DNA of 7,606 nt, from positions 1 through 7,606 of the forward strand of contig CAYYDH010000030.1 in NCBI GenBank assembly GCA_964470615.1, written 5' to 3'. The notes under the pieces are model-generated. The model ran no database searches. It was given only the letters and a program-made list of their open reading frames with translations, and was not told the origin of the DNA. Shown in pieces: positions 1-4,830 of this stretch. The stretch is from CAYYDH01 sp964470615 (GTDB taxonomy: Bacteria > Patescibacteriota > Minisyncoccia > Minisyncoccales > GWA2-38-27). A program made the translations under genes and the position numbers. The number at the start of each line of letters is the position of its first letter. Positions within the stretch are counted from its first letter, which is position 1.

Positions 1-5
1 TTTAA

Positions 6-858
6 GCTAAGATAAAAGAGCTTACTGTTATTTTGAAAAGCCCGCAGAGAATAAAAGAAATTGCCAAGAAAGAGATAAAGGAAGTTAAGGAGCGGTTCGG
101 CGATGAAAGAAAAACTAAAGTTCATGTCCAGCAAATCGGCGAGATTGCTGAGGAAGACCTAATCCCGCAAGAAGAAACAATTCTTACTCTGACCCAGGGA
201 GGATATATTAAAAGGATAAATCCTTCTATATATAAGATACAGAGGCGTGGCGGCAAGGGCTTGATGGGAATGAAAACCTTGCAAGATGATATTGTTGAGC
301 ACTTCCTTTCTGCTCAAACCCATGACTCCCTGCTTTTCTTTACTGATTCAGGGAAGGTTTTCAGGACGCAAGTTTATGAAATTCCCGAAGGGACAAGGGT
401 GGCGCGCGGTCGGGGGCTTCTGAACTTCCTGGAAGTTACGCCCCAAGACAAGATATTGTCTTTGATAACTGTCAACAAAGAAGATGTTGCCTTGGGGATA
501 AAAAATCTGGTAATGGTAACTCAAGATGGTATAATAAAAAAGACCTTTCTGGAGGACTTTAAAAACGTCAGAAAGTCCGGCCTTATTGCGATAAGATTAA
601 AGAAAAACGATCTTTTGAAGAAAGTTGTCAAAAGCATGGGCGAAGATGAGGTAATCTTGGTCACCAAGAAAGGCCAGTCGATAAAATTTAAAGAAGGTGC
701 CATAAGAGAAATGGGTCGAGCAGCAGCTGGTGTCCACGGAATGCGGCTGAAGGGACAAGATAAGATTATCGGGATGGATATAATCAAGCCCCCGGTTAAA
801 AAACAGAATGAAAAGACAAAAGAAGTTACAAAGAAGCAAATGGTACTGCGCCACAAGT
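6..858 (+). CDS. gyrA: DNA gyrase subunit A, C-terminal part (partial, upstream of assembly gap)
   Basis: GyrA is the DNA breakage and wrapping subunit of gyrase (A2B2), which introduces negative supercoils. The visible part begins with the end of the long coiled-coil segment (ILKSPQRIKEIAKKEI) and GDERKT, then enters the beta-pinwheel C-terminal domain. The GyrA box QRRGGKG is perfect at nt 240-260, which marks gyrase rather than topoisomerase IV ParC. Blade repeats are visible at LTLTQGGYIKRI, LLFFTDSGKVFRT, LVMVTQDGIIKKT and VILVTKKGQSIKF. The catalytic Tyr domain would lie left of the window. The reading frame is open from nt 6, with TAA at nt 3-5. The TTG at nt 33 is inside family homology and is not a real start. 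Frame 0 carries on into the N gap, so the last codons (VTKKQMVLRHK) are uncertain. Identification is very secure; the 5' end is not resolvable here. Confidence 0.93.
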
Positions 859-884
859 NNNNNNNNNNGAAAAGACAAAAGAAG
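810..884 (+). repeat. 16-bp direct repeat flanking the assembly gap
   Basis: The 16-mer GAAAAGACAAAAGAAG occurs at 810-825 and again at 869-884, directly after the Ns (period 59). Both copies encode EKTKE. The two copies are in different frames only because the gap is written as 10 Ns. Joining the copies gives an uninterrupted GyrA reading, EKTKE-EFLLVVSENGYGKRT. This suggests either overlapping contig ends that were not merged or a short unresolved tandem repeat in the linker between pinwheel blades. Confidence 0.85.
859..868. other. Assembly gap (10 N)
   Basis: Ten ambiguous bases lie inside gyrA. The coding frame before the gap and the frame after it disagree by one position, so the number of Ns is a placeholder and not a measured length. 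Reading through it literally gives a false stop at nt 894-896. Confidence 0.98.
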
Positions 885-1183
885 AGTTCCTGTTAGTTGT
901 GTCGGAAAACGGATACGGCAAGAGAACCAATATCAAGGAGTATCGTTTGCAAGGTAGAGGCGGAAGCGGTATTAAAACCGCTAACATAACTTCCAAAACC
1001 GGTGATCTTATTTTCGCTACGGTTTTGACGGGTGGAGAGGAAGATCTAGTCGTAATTTCAAGAAAGGGCCAGGTAATACGCACCGGCATTAACTCTATTG
1101 CCAAGCTTAATCGGGCTACCCAAGGAGTAAAAATTATGAAGCTAGATGATGGGGATAAAGTAGCTTCAGCAACTTGTTTGTAA
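869..1183 (+). CDS. gyrA: DNA gyrase subunit A, last two pinwheel blades (continuation after the gap)
   Basis: This is the same gene as the upstream gyrA fragment, resumed in another frame only because of the arbitrary gap length. It is open from nt 869 (EKTKEEFLLVV) to TAA at 1181-1183. It carries blade 5 (FLLVVSENGYGKRT followed by QGRGGSGIKT, a degenerate GyrA-box-like loop) and blade 6 (LVVISRKGQVIRT, then RATQGVKIMKLDDGDKV), which is the usual GyrA ending. The four blades before the gap plus these two give the full six-bladed pinwheel. The GTG at 899 encodes a conserved internal Val and is not a start. There is no acidic regulatory tail after the last blade. Confidence 0.93.
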   Translation, partial: EKTKEEFLLVVSENGYGKRTNIKEYRLQGRGGSGIKTANITSKTGDLIFATVLTGGEEDLVVISRKGQVIRTGINSIAKLNRATQGVKIMKLDDGDKVASATCL

Positions 1184-1186
1184 TCT

Positions 1187-1711
1187 ATGGAAATGTTTTT
1201 AAACCCTGAAAAGGTTTTGAACCAAATAGAAATACGTCGCGATATGGTGGTGGCTGAATTTGGTTGCGGTTCTGGCGGTTTTGCTATTCCTTTGGCTAGG
1301 AAAATAAAAGATGGGCTTGTTTACGGATTAGATATTCAAGTGGCGCCGCTGAATGTTTTGAAAAGCCGCGCTCTTTATGAGAAGATTGTGAATGTCCGCG
1401 TGATCCGTTGCGACTTAGAAAAACCAAACGGCTCCACTCTTACCAGCTCATCTCTTGATTTAGTTTTAGCCTCGAATATTCTTTTTCAAGTTGAGGATAA
1501 AGAAGCTATAATAAATGAAATAAAGAGAGTACTAAAAAAGGGTGGCAAAGCAGTGATAATCGATTGGTTGCCAAGCATTCCACAAGGGCCCTCCAAGGGA
1601 AGAATTTTGCCAGACGAAGTGAAGAAGATGGCGGAGAAGGCCAGTTTGGCGCTTGAAAAGGAGATCGAAGTCGGAATGTACCACTACGGTTTTGTTTTTG
1701 AAAAGCCATAG
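1187..1711 (+). CDS. Class I SAM-dependent methyltransferase, small (174 aa)
   Basis: Predicted cytosolic Rossmann-fold methyltransferase (Methyltransf_11/31 type). Motif I is EFGCGSG (residues 24-30). The acidic ribose-binding residue is D49 in YGLDI, and D76 in RCDLEKP fits the adenine-binding loop. LDLVLASNILFQV (90-102) is the motif IV strand and IKRVLKKGGKAVIIDW is the post-motif helix and strand. The protein is close to a bare Rossmann core, with no separate substrate domain, so the substrate cannot be told; the fold resembles arsenite- or ubiquinone-type enzymes only in general. It starts 3 nt after the gyrA stop, which suggests co-transcription with gyrA. There is no Shine-Dalgarno sequence; an alternative ATG lies two codons in, at 1193. 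The stop is TAG at 1709-1711. No terminator is visible before the pilin genes, so read-through into them is possible. Confidence 0.88.
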   Translation: MEMFLNPEKVLNQIEIRRDMVVAEFGCGSGGFAIPLARKIKDGLVYGLDIQVAPLNVLKSRALYEKIVNVRVIRCDLEKPNGSTLTSSSLDLVLASNILFQVEDKEAIINEIKRVLKKGGKAVIIDWLPSIPQGPSKGRILPDEVKKMAEKASLALEKEIEVGMYHYGFVFEKP

Positions 1712-1716
1712 CTTGC

Positions 1717-1744
1717 TTGAAGTTCTTATCAAAGGTTATATAAT
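1717..1744 (+). promoter_or_regulatory. Sigma-70-type promoter for the pilin operon
   Basis: -35 TTGAAG (1717-1722), 16-nt spacer, and a perfect -10 TATAAT (1739-1744). The ATG of the first pilin gene begins 7 nt after the -10, so the predicted transcript starts on or within a base or two of the start codon. A second TATAAT (1748-1753) overlaps the ATG itself and is probably fortuitous. Confidence 0.6.
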
Positions 1745-1751
1745 AGATATA

Positions 1752-2099
1752 ATGAAAAATATTAAAAAAGAATTATTGGTTTCTCTAGTTTTATTCGTTG
1801 TTCTAACATTCCTTTTGCCTCAGATCTCAAGGGGAGTGGATTTCCCAAATCCTTTGCAATACGATACTTTTCAAGAGCTTGTAACTGCCATTATAAAGTT
1901 TATTTTCAACCTTTCTCTTTGGGTCGCCCCCATCATGTTTATTGTTGCCGGTTTTTATTATATAACTGCAGCGGGAAATCCCGAGAAAGTGAAAACCGCG
2001 AAGAACATACTTATCTATACTGCCATCGGCCTTATCATTGTTATCTCGGCCAGAGCCTTGGTAGAACTTTTCCAAAGCCTTTTTATTAAAACACCATAA
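1752..2099 (+). CDS. TrbC/VirB2-like T4SS pilin-family protein, copy 1 (115 aa)
   Basis: A small membrane protein of the type IV secretion pilin-like family (PF18895/TrbC-VirB2 style). It has an N-terminal hydrophobic segment (about 7-23) after a Lys-rich start, a short extracytoplasmic stretch (DFPNPLQYDTF), a helix at about 43-73, the signature loop AAGNPEKVKTAK (73-84), and a second helix at about 86-104 (ILIYTAIGLIIVISA). The N-terminal segment has no clear AxA cleavage site, unlike copies 2-4. The reading frame is open back to 1653 inside the methyltransferase gene, but ATG 1752 directly after the -10 box begins the signal-like sequence MKNIKKELLV and is preferred. There is no Shine-Dalgarno sequence. 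It is the first and most divergent member of the array. Whether it builds a pilus or another membrane structure is inference from the family. Confidence 0.82.
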   Translation: MKNIKKELLVSLVLFVVLTFLLPQISRGVDFPNPLQYDTFQELVTAIIKFIFNLSLWVAPIMFIVAGFYYITAAGNPEKVKTAKNILIYTAIGLIIVISARALVELFQSLFIKTP

Positions 2100-2114
2100 T
2101 TTTATTTGCTAAAA

Positions 2115-2468
2115 ATGAAAAAGTTATTATTTGGCCTATCGTTTTTCACCGTATTGCTTCTGACAAGCGGCGTAGCTGTTGCAGCTGAAAACTTGATTGA
2201 TCCGCCAGGACCTGGGACAATAACGATAATTGGACCAGGCGGCGTTCTGGACCGTATAACCAATGTTATGTTCGTGGTTGCTATGGCTGTCGCTGTCATT
2301 TTCTTTATAATCGCCGGCTATCTTTTCATCATGGCTCAGGGAGAACCTGAAAAGTTTGAAACAGCCAAAAAGACCGTTCTTTACACTGGTATCGGAGTCA
2401 TTATTGTTCTTTGCGCCAAAGGCCTGGTTTCCTTTTTGAATATGGTTGTTACCGGCAGATATTTATAA
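2115..2468 (+). CDS. TrbC/VirB2-like T4SS pilin-family protein, copy 2 (117 aa)
   Basis: Same architecture as its neighbours. A Sec-type signal peptide (MKKLLFGLSF, hydrophobic core, cleavage likely near AVAA|EN at 24/25) is followed by a Pro/Gly-rich exported segment (DPPGPGTITIIGPGG, 29-43), a helix at about 50-74, the signature loop AQGEPEKFETAKK (74-86), and a second helix at about 87-105 ending in AKGLVSFL. A TTG at 2106 would add three residues; ATG 2115 gives a clean signal peptide and is preferred. It begins 15 nt after copy 1 with no recognisable Shine-Dalgarno sequence, and lies in the same transcription unit. The Pro/Gly-rich stretch, absent in copy 1, is the main difference between paralogues and lies on the side predicted to be exported. 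Confidence 0.82.
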   Translation: MKKLLFGLSFFTVLLLTSGVAVAAENLIDPPGPGTITIIGPGGVLDRITNVMFVVAMAVAVIFFIIAGYLFIMAQGEPEKFETAKKTVLYTGIGVIIVLCAKGLVSFLNMVVTGRYL

Positions 2469-2500
2469 AAAGTAGAGTTAAAAACTAAAAAGACAAAAAA

Positions 2501-2857
2501 ATGAGGAAAACTTTATTAAAACTGGCGTTATTGGGTTCACTGATACTGCCAATGATAGTTTTTGCCCAGGGTGAGCCAACTATTGATACTCCTGCCCCAT
2601 ACGTGCCAGTGCTTCCTGCCCTTGAAAGAATAACTAATGCGCTTTTCGCCATTTTGTTGATAGTAGCGGCCATTGCCATTACTATTGCTGCCTATTTCTT
2701 TGTTACTGCTGCTGGCGAAGCCGATAAGGTTAAAAAGGCAAGAGATTTCGTTCTGTATGCTTTAGTCGGAGTCTTAGTCGCTTTTTTAGCAAAAGGCCTT
2801 GTTCTTCTCATCGGGCAGATACTTGCTCCTGGAGGAGGAGGCGGAATAATTGTTTAA
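2501..2857 (+). CDS. TrbC/VirB2-like T4SS pilin-family protein, copy 3 (118 aa)
   Basis: The signal peptide MRKTLLKLALLGSLILPMIVFA is likely cleaved at FA|QG (22/23). A Pro-rich exported linker follows (TPAPYVPVLPALE), then helix 1 (about 44-70, NALFAILLIVAAIAITIAAY), loop AAGEADKVKKARDF (70-83), and helix 2 (about 83-108). The C-terminus is a glycine run (APGGGGGIIV) that no other copy has. It is the close paralogue of copy 4: the stretch from the loop into helix 2 is nearly identical, including a 38-bp perfect DNA match. It starts 32 nt after copy 2 in an A-rich leader without Shine-Dalgarno. The role is inferred from the family: major or minor pilin-like subunit, or a T4SS-associated inner-membrane protein. 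Confidence 0.83.
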   Translation: MRKTLLKLALLGSLILPMIVFAQGEPTIDTPAPYVPVLPALERITNALFAILLIVAAIAITIAAYFFVTAAGEADKVKKARDFVLYALVGVLVAFLAKGLVLLIGQILAPGGGGGIIV

Positions 2858-3191
2858 AACTAACTTTAAATTTACTTTTTAAAAAGGTCGAGGAATATTT
2901 ATTATAAGGATATAAAAAAATGAAAAGAAATCTATTAAAGATTGCATTAGTTGGCCTAGTATTTTTGCCTTTAGTGGCATTAGCTGATGTTCCAGGTCAT
3001 CTTCCAGCCCCAGCTTGGGGAGAATTAGACGTGATGACTGTGCTTGAAAAGGTAGTTAACTCCTTATTCGCCATTTTGTTAATAGTAGCAGCTCTTGCTA
3101 TTATTATTGCTGCCTACTATTTTGTCACTGCTGCTGGAGATCCAGACAAAACCAAAAAGGCAAGAGATTTCGTTCTGTATGCTTTAGTCGG
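2732..3191 (+). repeat. 38-bp perfect direct repeat shared by pilin copies 3 and 4
   Basis: Positions 2732-2769 and 3154-3191 are identical over 38 bp, covering codons for KKARDFVLYALVG. Flanking codons differ, including at synonymous positions. A shorter identical block (TTCGCCATTTTGTT) lies in helix 1 of both genes. The pattern is a patch of exact identity inside more diverged paralogues, as expected from gene conversion or a fairly recent duplication with uneven divergence. Confidence 0.9.
2906..2910 (+). promoter_or_regulatory. Shine-Dalgarno-like site before pilin copy 4
   Basis: AAGGA sits 9 nt ahead of ATG 2920. It is the only convincing ribosome-binding-site-like sequence seen ahead of any gene in the window. 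It lies in the widest gap of the pilin array (62 nt), which is very A/T-rich and also holds weak -10-like strings (TATAAG, TATAAA) and a CTTTTTAAAAAG palindrome (2875-2886), so an internal promoter is also possible. Confidence 0.45.
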
Positions 3192-3252
3192 GGTATTGAT
3201 AGCTTTTATCGCCAAGGGCTTGGTTTATCTGGTTGACACGATCGTTCGTTAA
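2920..3252 (+). CDS. TrbC/VirB2-like T4SS pilin-family protein, copy 4 (110 aa)
   Basis: Signal peptide MKRNLLKIALVGLVFLPLVALA is likely cleaved at LA|DV (22/23). A short Pro-containing exported segment (DVPGHLPAPAWGELD) is followed by helix 1 (about 46-71, NSLFAILLIVAALAIIIAAY), loop AAGDPDKTKKARDF (71-84) and helix 2 (about 84-107), ending in VDTIVR. It is the nearest relative of copy 3 but lacks the glycine tail. It is preceded by an AAGGA site, so it may be translated independently and more strongly than its neighbours, as would suit a major subunit; that is inference. It ends with TAA at 3250-3252, just before the operon terminator. Confidence 0.83.
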   Translation: MKRNLLKIALVGLVFLPLVALADVPGHLPAPAWGELDVMTVLEKVVNSLFAILLIVAALAIIIAAYYFVTAAGDPDKTKKARDFVLYALVGVLIAFIAKGLVYLVDTIVR

Positions 3253-3257
3253 TATCT

Positions 3258-3275
3258 TCTCTTTTCGAAAAGAGA
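3258..3275 (+). other. 18-bp perfect palindrome just after the pilin array
   Basis: Nine base pairs (TCTCTTTTC / GAAAAGAGA) centred at 3266/3267 start 5 nt after the last pilin stop. It is followed by no T-tract and lies directly before the true terminator. It could be a 3'-end mRNA-stabilising hairpin or a protein-binding site. Confidence 0.5.
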
Positions 3276-3282
3276 GCATAGG

Positions 3283-3317
3283 ATCAACCCCGGTACCGGG
3301 GTTGATTTTTTTCTTTT
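3283..3317 (+). terminator. Intrinsic terminator of the pilin operon
   Basis: A 24-bp perfect palindrome (3283-3306, GC-rich core CCCCGGTACCGGGG) is followed by seven T (3306-3312), C, and four more T. It is a strong rho-independent terminator that ends the pilin transcript and insulates the LAGLIDADG-tRNA unit. Confidence 0.92.
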
Positions 3318-3332
3318 GAGATGGCTTGTATA

Positions 3333-3361
3333 TTGGCTAACGCGATAGGGCTTAGTATAAT
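3333..3361 (+). promoter_or_regulatory. Sigma-70-type promoter for the LAGLIDADG gene and tRNA-Leu
   Basis: -35 TTGGCT (3333-3338), 17-nt spacer, perfect -10 TATAAT (3356-3361). The LAGLIDADG ATG lies 9 nt after the -10, so the predicted leader is about 0-3 nt. No comparably good promoter is seen between this site and the tRNA, so it may also serve the tRNA; a lone TATAAA at 3932-3937 lacks a -35. Confidence 0.62.
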
Positions 3362-3370
3362 AAATATAGA

Positions 3371-3997
3371 ATGAAAAGATTGAGTAAAATTAAAATAAAA
3401 TGGTCTTCAAGTTTTGCTTATGCGATAGGATTGATAACCACAGACGGAAGCTTGTCCATAGATAGAAGACACATTAACTTTACGTCTAAAGATGAAAACC
3501 TTGTTGTTTTATTTAAAAAATGCTTAGATATTGATAATAAAATAGGACGAAAAGCAAGGGGAGGAGAGAAAGAAAAAAAGTACTACCAAGTTCAGTTTGG
3601 AGACAGAAATTTCTACGATTTTTTATTATCGATCGGATTGATGCCTGCAAAATCGAAAAAATTGAACGGATTGAGTATCCCCAACAAATATCTCTTCGAT
3701 TTTCTTAGGGGATGTATAGACGGCGATGGAAGTATCAAAACATTTAAGCACCCCGAAAGTAAAAATCCTCAGCTTCGGGTGAGCATAGCTTCTGCTAGCA
3801 AGAAATTTTTAGATTGGTTGCAGTATAAAAATTCTTTGTTCGACCTTAAGGGTTATATAATGAGAGGATCTAGGGTTTATGTTTTGCAATATGCTATGGC
3901 CGATTCTATAAAATTATTAAACAAAGTTTATTATAAAAATTGCCCGACTTCACTTAGTCGTAAGTTTTTAAGTGCAGAAGTATTTTTGCGGACGTAG
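3371..3997 (+). CDS. Freestanding LAGLIDADG homing endonuclease-like protein (208 aa)
   Basis: It carries two LAGLIDADG-type motifs in a single chain: AIGLITTDG (residues 18-26, acidic D25) and FLRGCIDGDG (111-120, acidic D119). This is the pseudosymmetric double-motif form that cleaves DNA as a monomer. Both catalytic acidic residues are present, the length is typical, and the C-terminus (PTSLSRKFLSAE) looks complete, so the enzyme is probably active. Family members cleave an allele lacking the gene, and the copy spreads by repair; some relatives act as RNA maturases or WhiA-like regulators, but no helix-turn-helix is visible here. The gene is not inside an intron or intein: it stands between the pilin terminator and a complete tRNA-Leu. 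Its stop TAG (3995-3997) lies inside the tRNA, so the last codons (L-R-T-stop) are made of tRNA sequence. There is no Shine-Dalgarno sequence; ATG follows the -10 closely. Confidence 0.86.
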   Translation: MKRLSKIKIKWSSSFAYAIGLITTDGSLSIDRRHINFTSKDENLVVLFKKCLDIDNKIGRKARGGEKEKKYYQVQFGDRNFYDFLLSIGLMPAKSKKLNGLSIPNKYLFDFLRGCIDGDGSIKTFKHPESKNPQLRVSIASASKKFLDWLQYKNSLFDLKGYIMRGSRVYVLQYAMADSIKLLNKVYYKNCPTSLSRKFLSAEVFLRT

Positions 3998-4072
3998 CCG
4001 AACTGGAACAGGCGTACGGCTTAGGACCGTATGGGGAAACCCGTGTGGGTTCGACTCCCACCGTCCGCACCA
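3988..4072 (+). tRNA. tRNA-Leu (anticodon UAG, reads CUA/CUN)
   Basis: A complete class II tRNA. Acceptor stem GCGGACG (3988-3994) pairs with CGTCCGC (4062-4068), followed by discriminator A and an encoded CCA (4070-4072). The D-arm is GCC/GGC with GG in the loop. Anticodon stem TACGG/CCGTA flanks loop CTTAGGA with anticodon TAG at 4022-4024. The long variable arm (4032-4044, GGG-GAAA-CCC) is as expected for Leu. The T-arm is GTGGG TTCGACT CCCAC. All stems are perfect. The first 10 nt are also the end of the LAGLIDADG reading frame. Being fully formed and intron-free, it should be functional if processed from the longer transcript. Confidence 0.96.
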
Positions 4073-4079
4073 TAAACAA

Positions 4080-4105
4080 AAAGCTCGCGGTTACCCGCGA
4101 GCTTT
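4080..4105. terminator. Intrinsic terminator shared by convergent units
   Basis: Perfect 11-bp stem AAAGCTCGCGG / CCGCGAGCTTT with a TTAC loop (4091-4094). On the minus strand the stem runs into TTTTTGTTT, a good T-tract, so it best terminates the hsp20 transcript whose stop is at 4107. On the plus strand the tract (TTTCCTATTC) is weaker but follows the tRNA by only 7 nt. Confidence 0.85.
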
Positions 4106-4106
4106 C

Positions 4107-4829
4107 CTATTCTTTCACCAGAATCTTTCTTTTCTTTTCCCTTTCAATTTTAGGGATTCTTATTGTTAACACTCCTTCCTTCATTGCAGCAGTGGTGCGC
4201 GAACTGTCTACTTCGGCCGGCAGTATTATTTCTCTGGAAAAGCGGCCCCAGTAGCATTCTTGGTAGAAATAGTTTTTTTCCTCTTCTTCAAATATTCTTT
4301 CCCGTTTCCCCTTTATAGTCACCACGTCGTTTTCAACCGAAATATCCAGCTCCTCCGGTTTTACCCCGGCAATAGCCGCCTGGATGATTATTTCACCGTC
4401 TGTTTGGTAGACATCAACCGCTAGCTGGCCTTCGCTTTCAAACCAGCTTTTTCCTTTGTCGTCTTCGGTTTCAATTGCTGGTTTTTCTTCCCGAGATTCT
4501 CTCACGGGTTGGATTGATTTTACTTCAATTTTCTTTTTTTCTTCTGACATTTCTGTTAATTTTTCTAATTCTTCTTTAATTTCTTTTTCTAAGGATACTT
4601 TAGCAGGGGAAGGCTTCTTTGGCGGTCGAGGCGGTTTTTTCTGTTTTACTTCTTTTGACGGGACATTCTCTAAAACCGGCTCAGGCTCCGTCTTTTCAGA
4701 CGTTTTTTTTCTTGGACGGGGCGGTTTAATCTTTTTTTCCGGTTCTTCTGTCTTTTCTTCAAAATCTTCTTTGTCCGGGATATCGCTCACCCCCATTCCC
4801 TTTTTAAGTTTTTCTAAAAATGAAGACAT
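4107..4829 (-). CDS. Hsp20/alpha-crystallin small heat-shock protein with long N-terminal extension (240 aa)
   Basis: Small heat-shock proteins are ATP-independent holdases that bind unfolding proteins as oligomers. The alpha-crystallin domain covers about residues 134-228: LAVDVYQTDGEIIIQAAIAG, VKPEELDISVENDVVTIKG, a Y-x-ECYWGRFSREI strand, and the hallmark GVLTIRIPK (219-227). A short C-terminal tail contains ILV, which fits the IxI/V oligomer-anchoring motif. The first ~128 residues are unusual: low-complexity, Glu/Lys/Pro-rich, with two Pro-Arg modules (KPPRPRKK near 35 and KPPRPPKKP near 65) and a helix-prone E/K stretch (about 80-104). Typical bacterial Hsp20 proteins are about 140-160 aa. 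It starts 1 nt after the prsW stop with no Shine-Dalgarno, so translation is probably coupled. No CIRCE or ROSE-like element was seen. Confidence 0.93.
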   Translation of the reverse strand: MSSFLEKLKKGMGVSDIPDKEDFEEKTEEPEKKIKPPRPRKKTSEKTEPEPVLENVPSKEVKQKKPPRPPKKPSPAKVSLEKEIKEELEKLTEMSEEKKKIEVKSIQPVRESREEKPAIETEDDKGKSWFESEGQLAVDVYQTDGEIIIQAAIAGVKPEELDISVENDVVTIKGKRERIFEEEEKNYFYQECYWGRFSREIILPAEVDSSRTTAAMKEGVLTIRIPKIEREKKRKILVKE

Positions 4830-4830
4830 T

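Noticed and set aside
33..896. A complete 287-aa protein starting at TTG 33 and ending at 896
   Set aside because: GyrA homology extends upstream of the TTG, and the stop at 894-896 arises only from reading the 10-N gap literally in the wrong frame.
1653..1751. N-terminal extension of pilin copy 1 into the methyltransferase gene
   Set aside because: The extra 33 residues overlap methyltransferase coding sequence and would bury the signal-like segment; a promoter lies inside the extension, just before ATG 1752.
3362..4072. Group I intron or tRNA intron hosting the LAGLIDADG gene
   Set aside because: The tRNA-Leu is complete and uninterrupted, no tRNA 5' half occurs before the gene, and there are only 9 nt between the -10 box and the ATG, which leaves no room for the intron's 5' catalytic elements.
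4045..4254. Plus-strand reading frames over the tRNA and hsp20 3' end
   Set aside because: They run antisense to a well-supported Hsp20 gene and through the tRNA and terminator, with no family resemblance.
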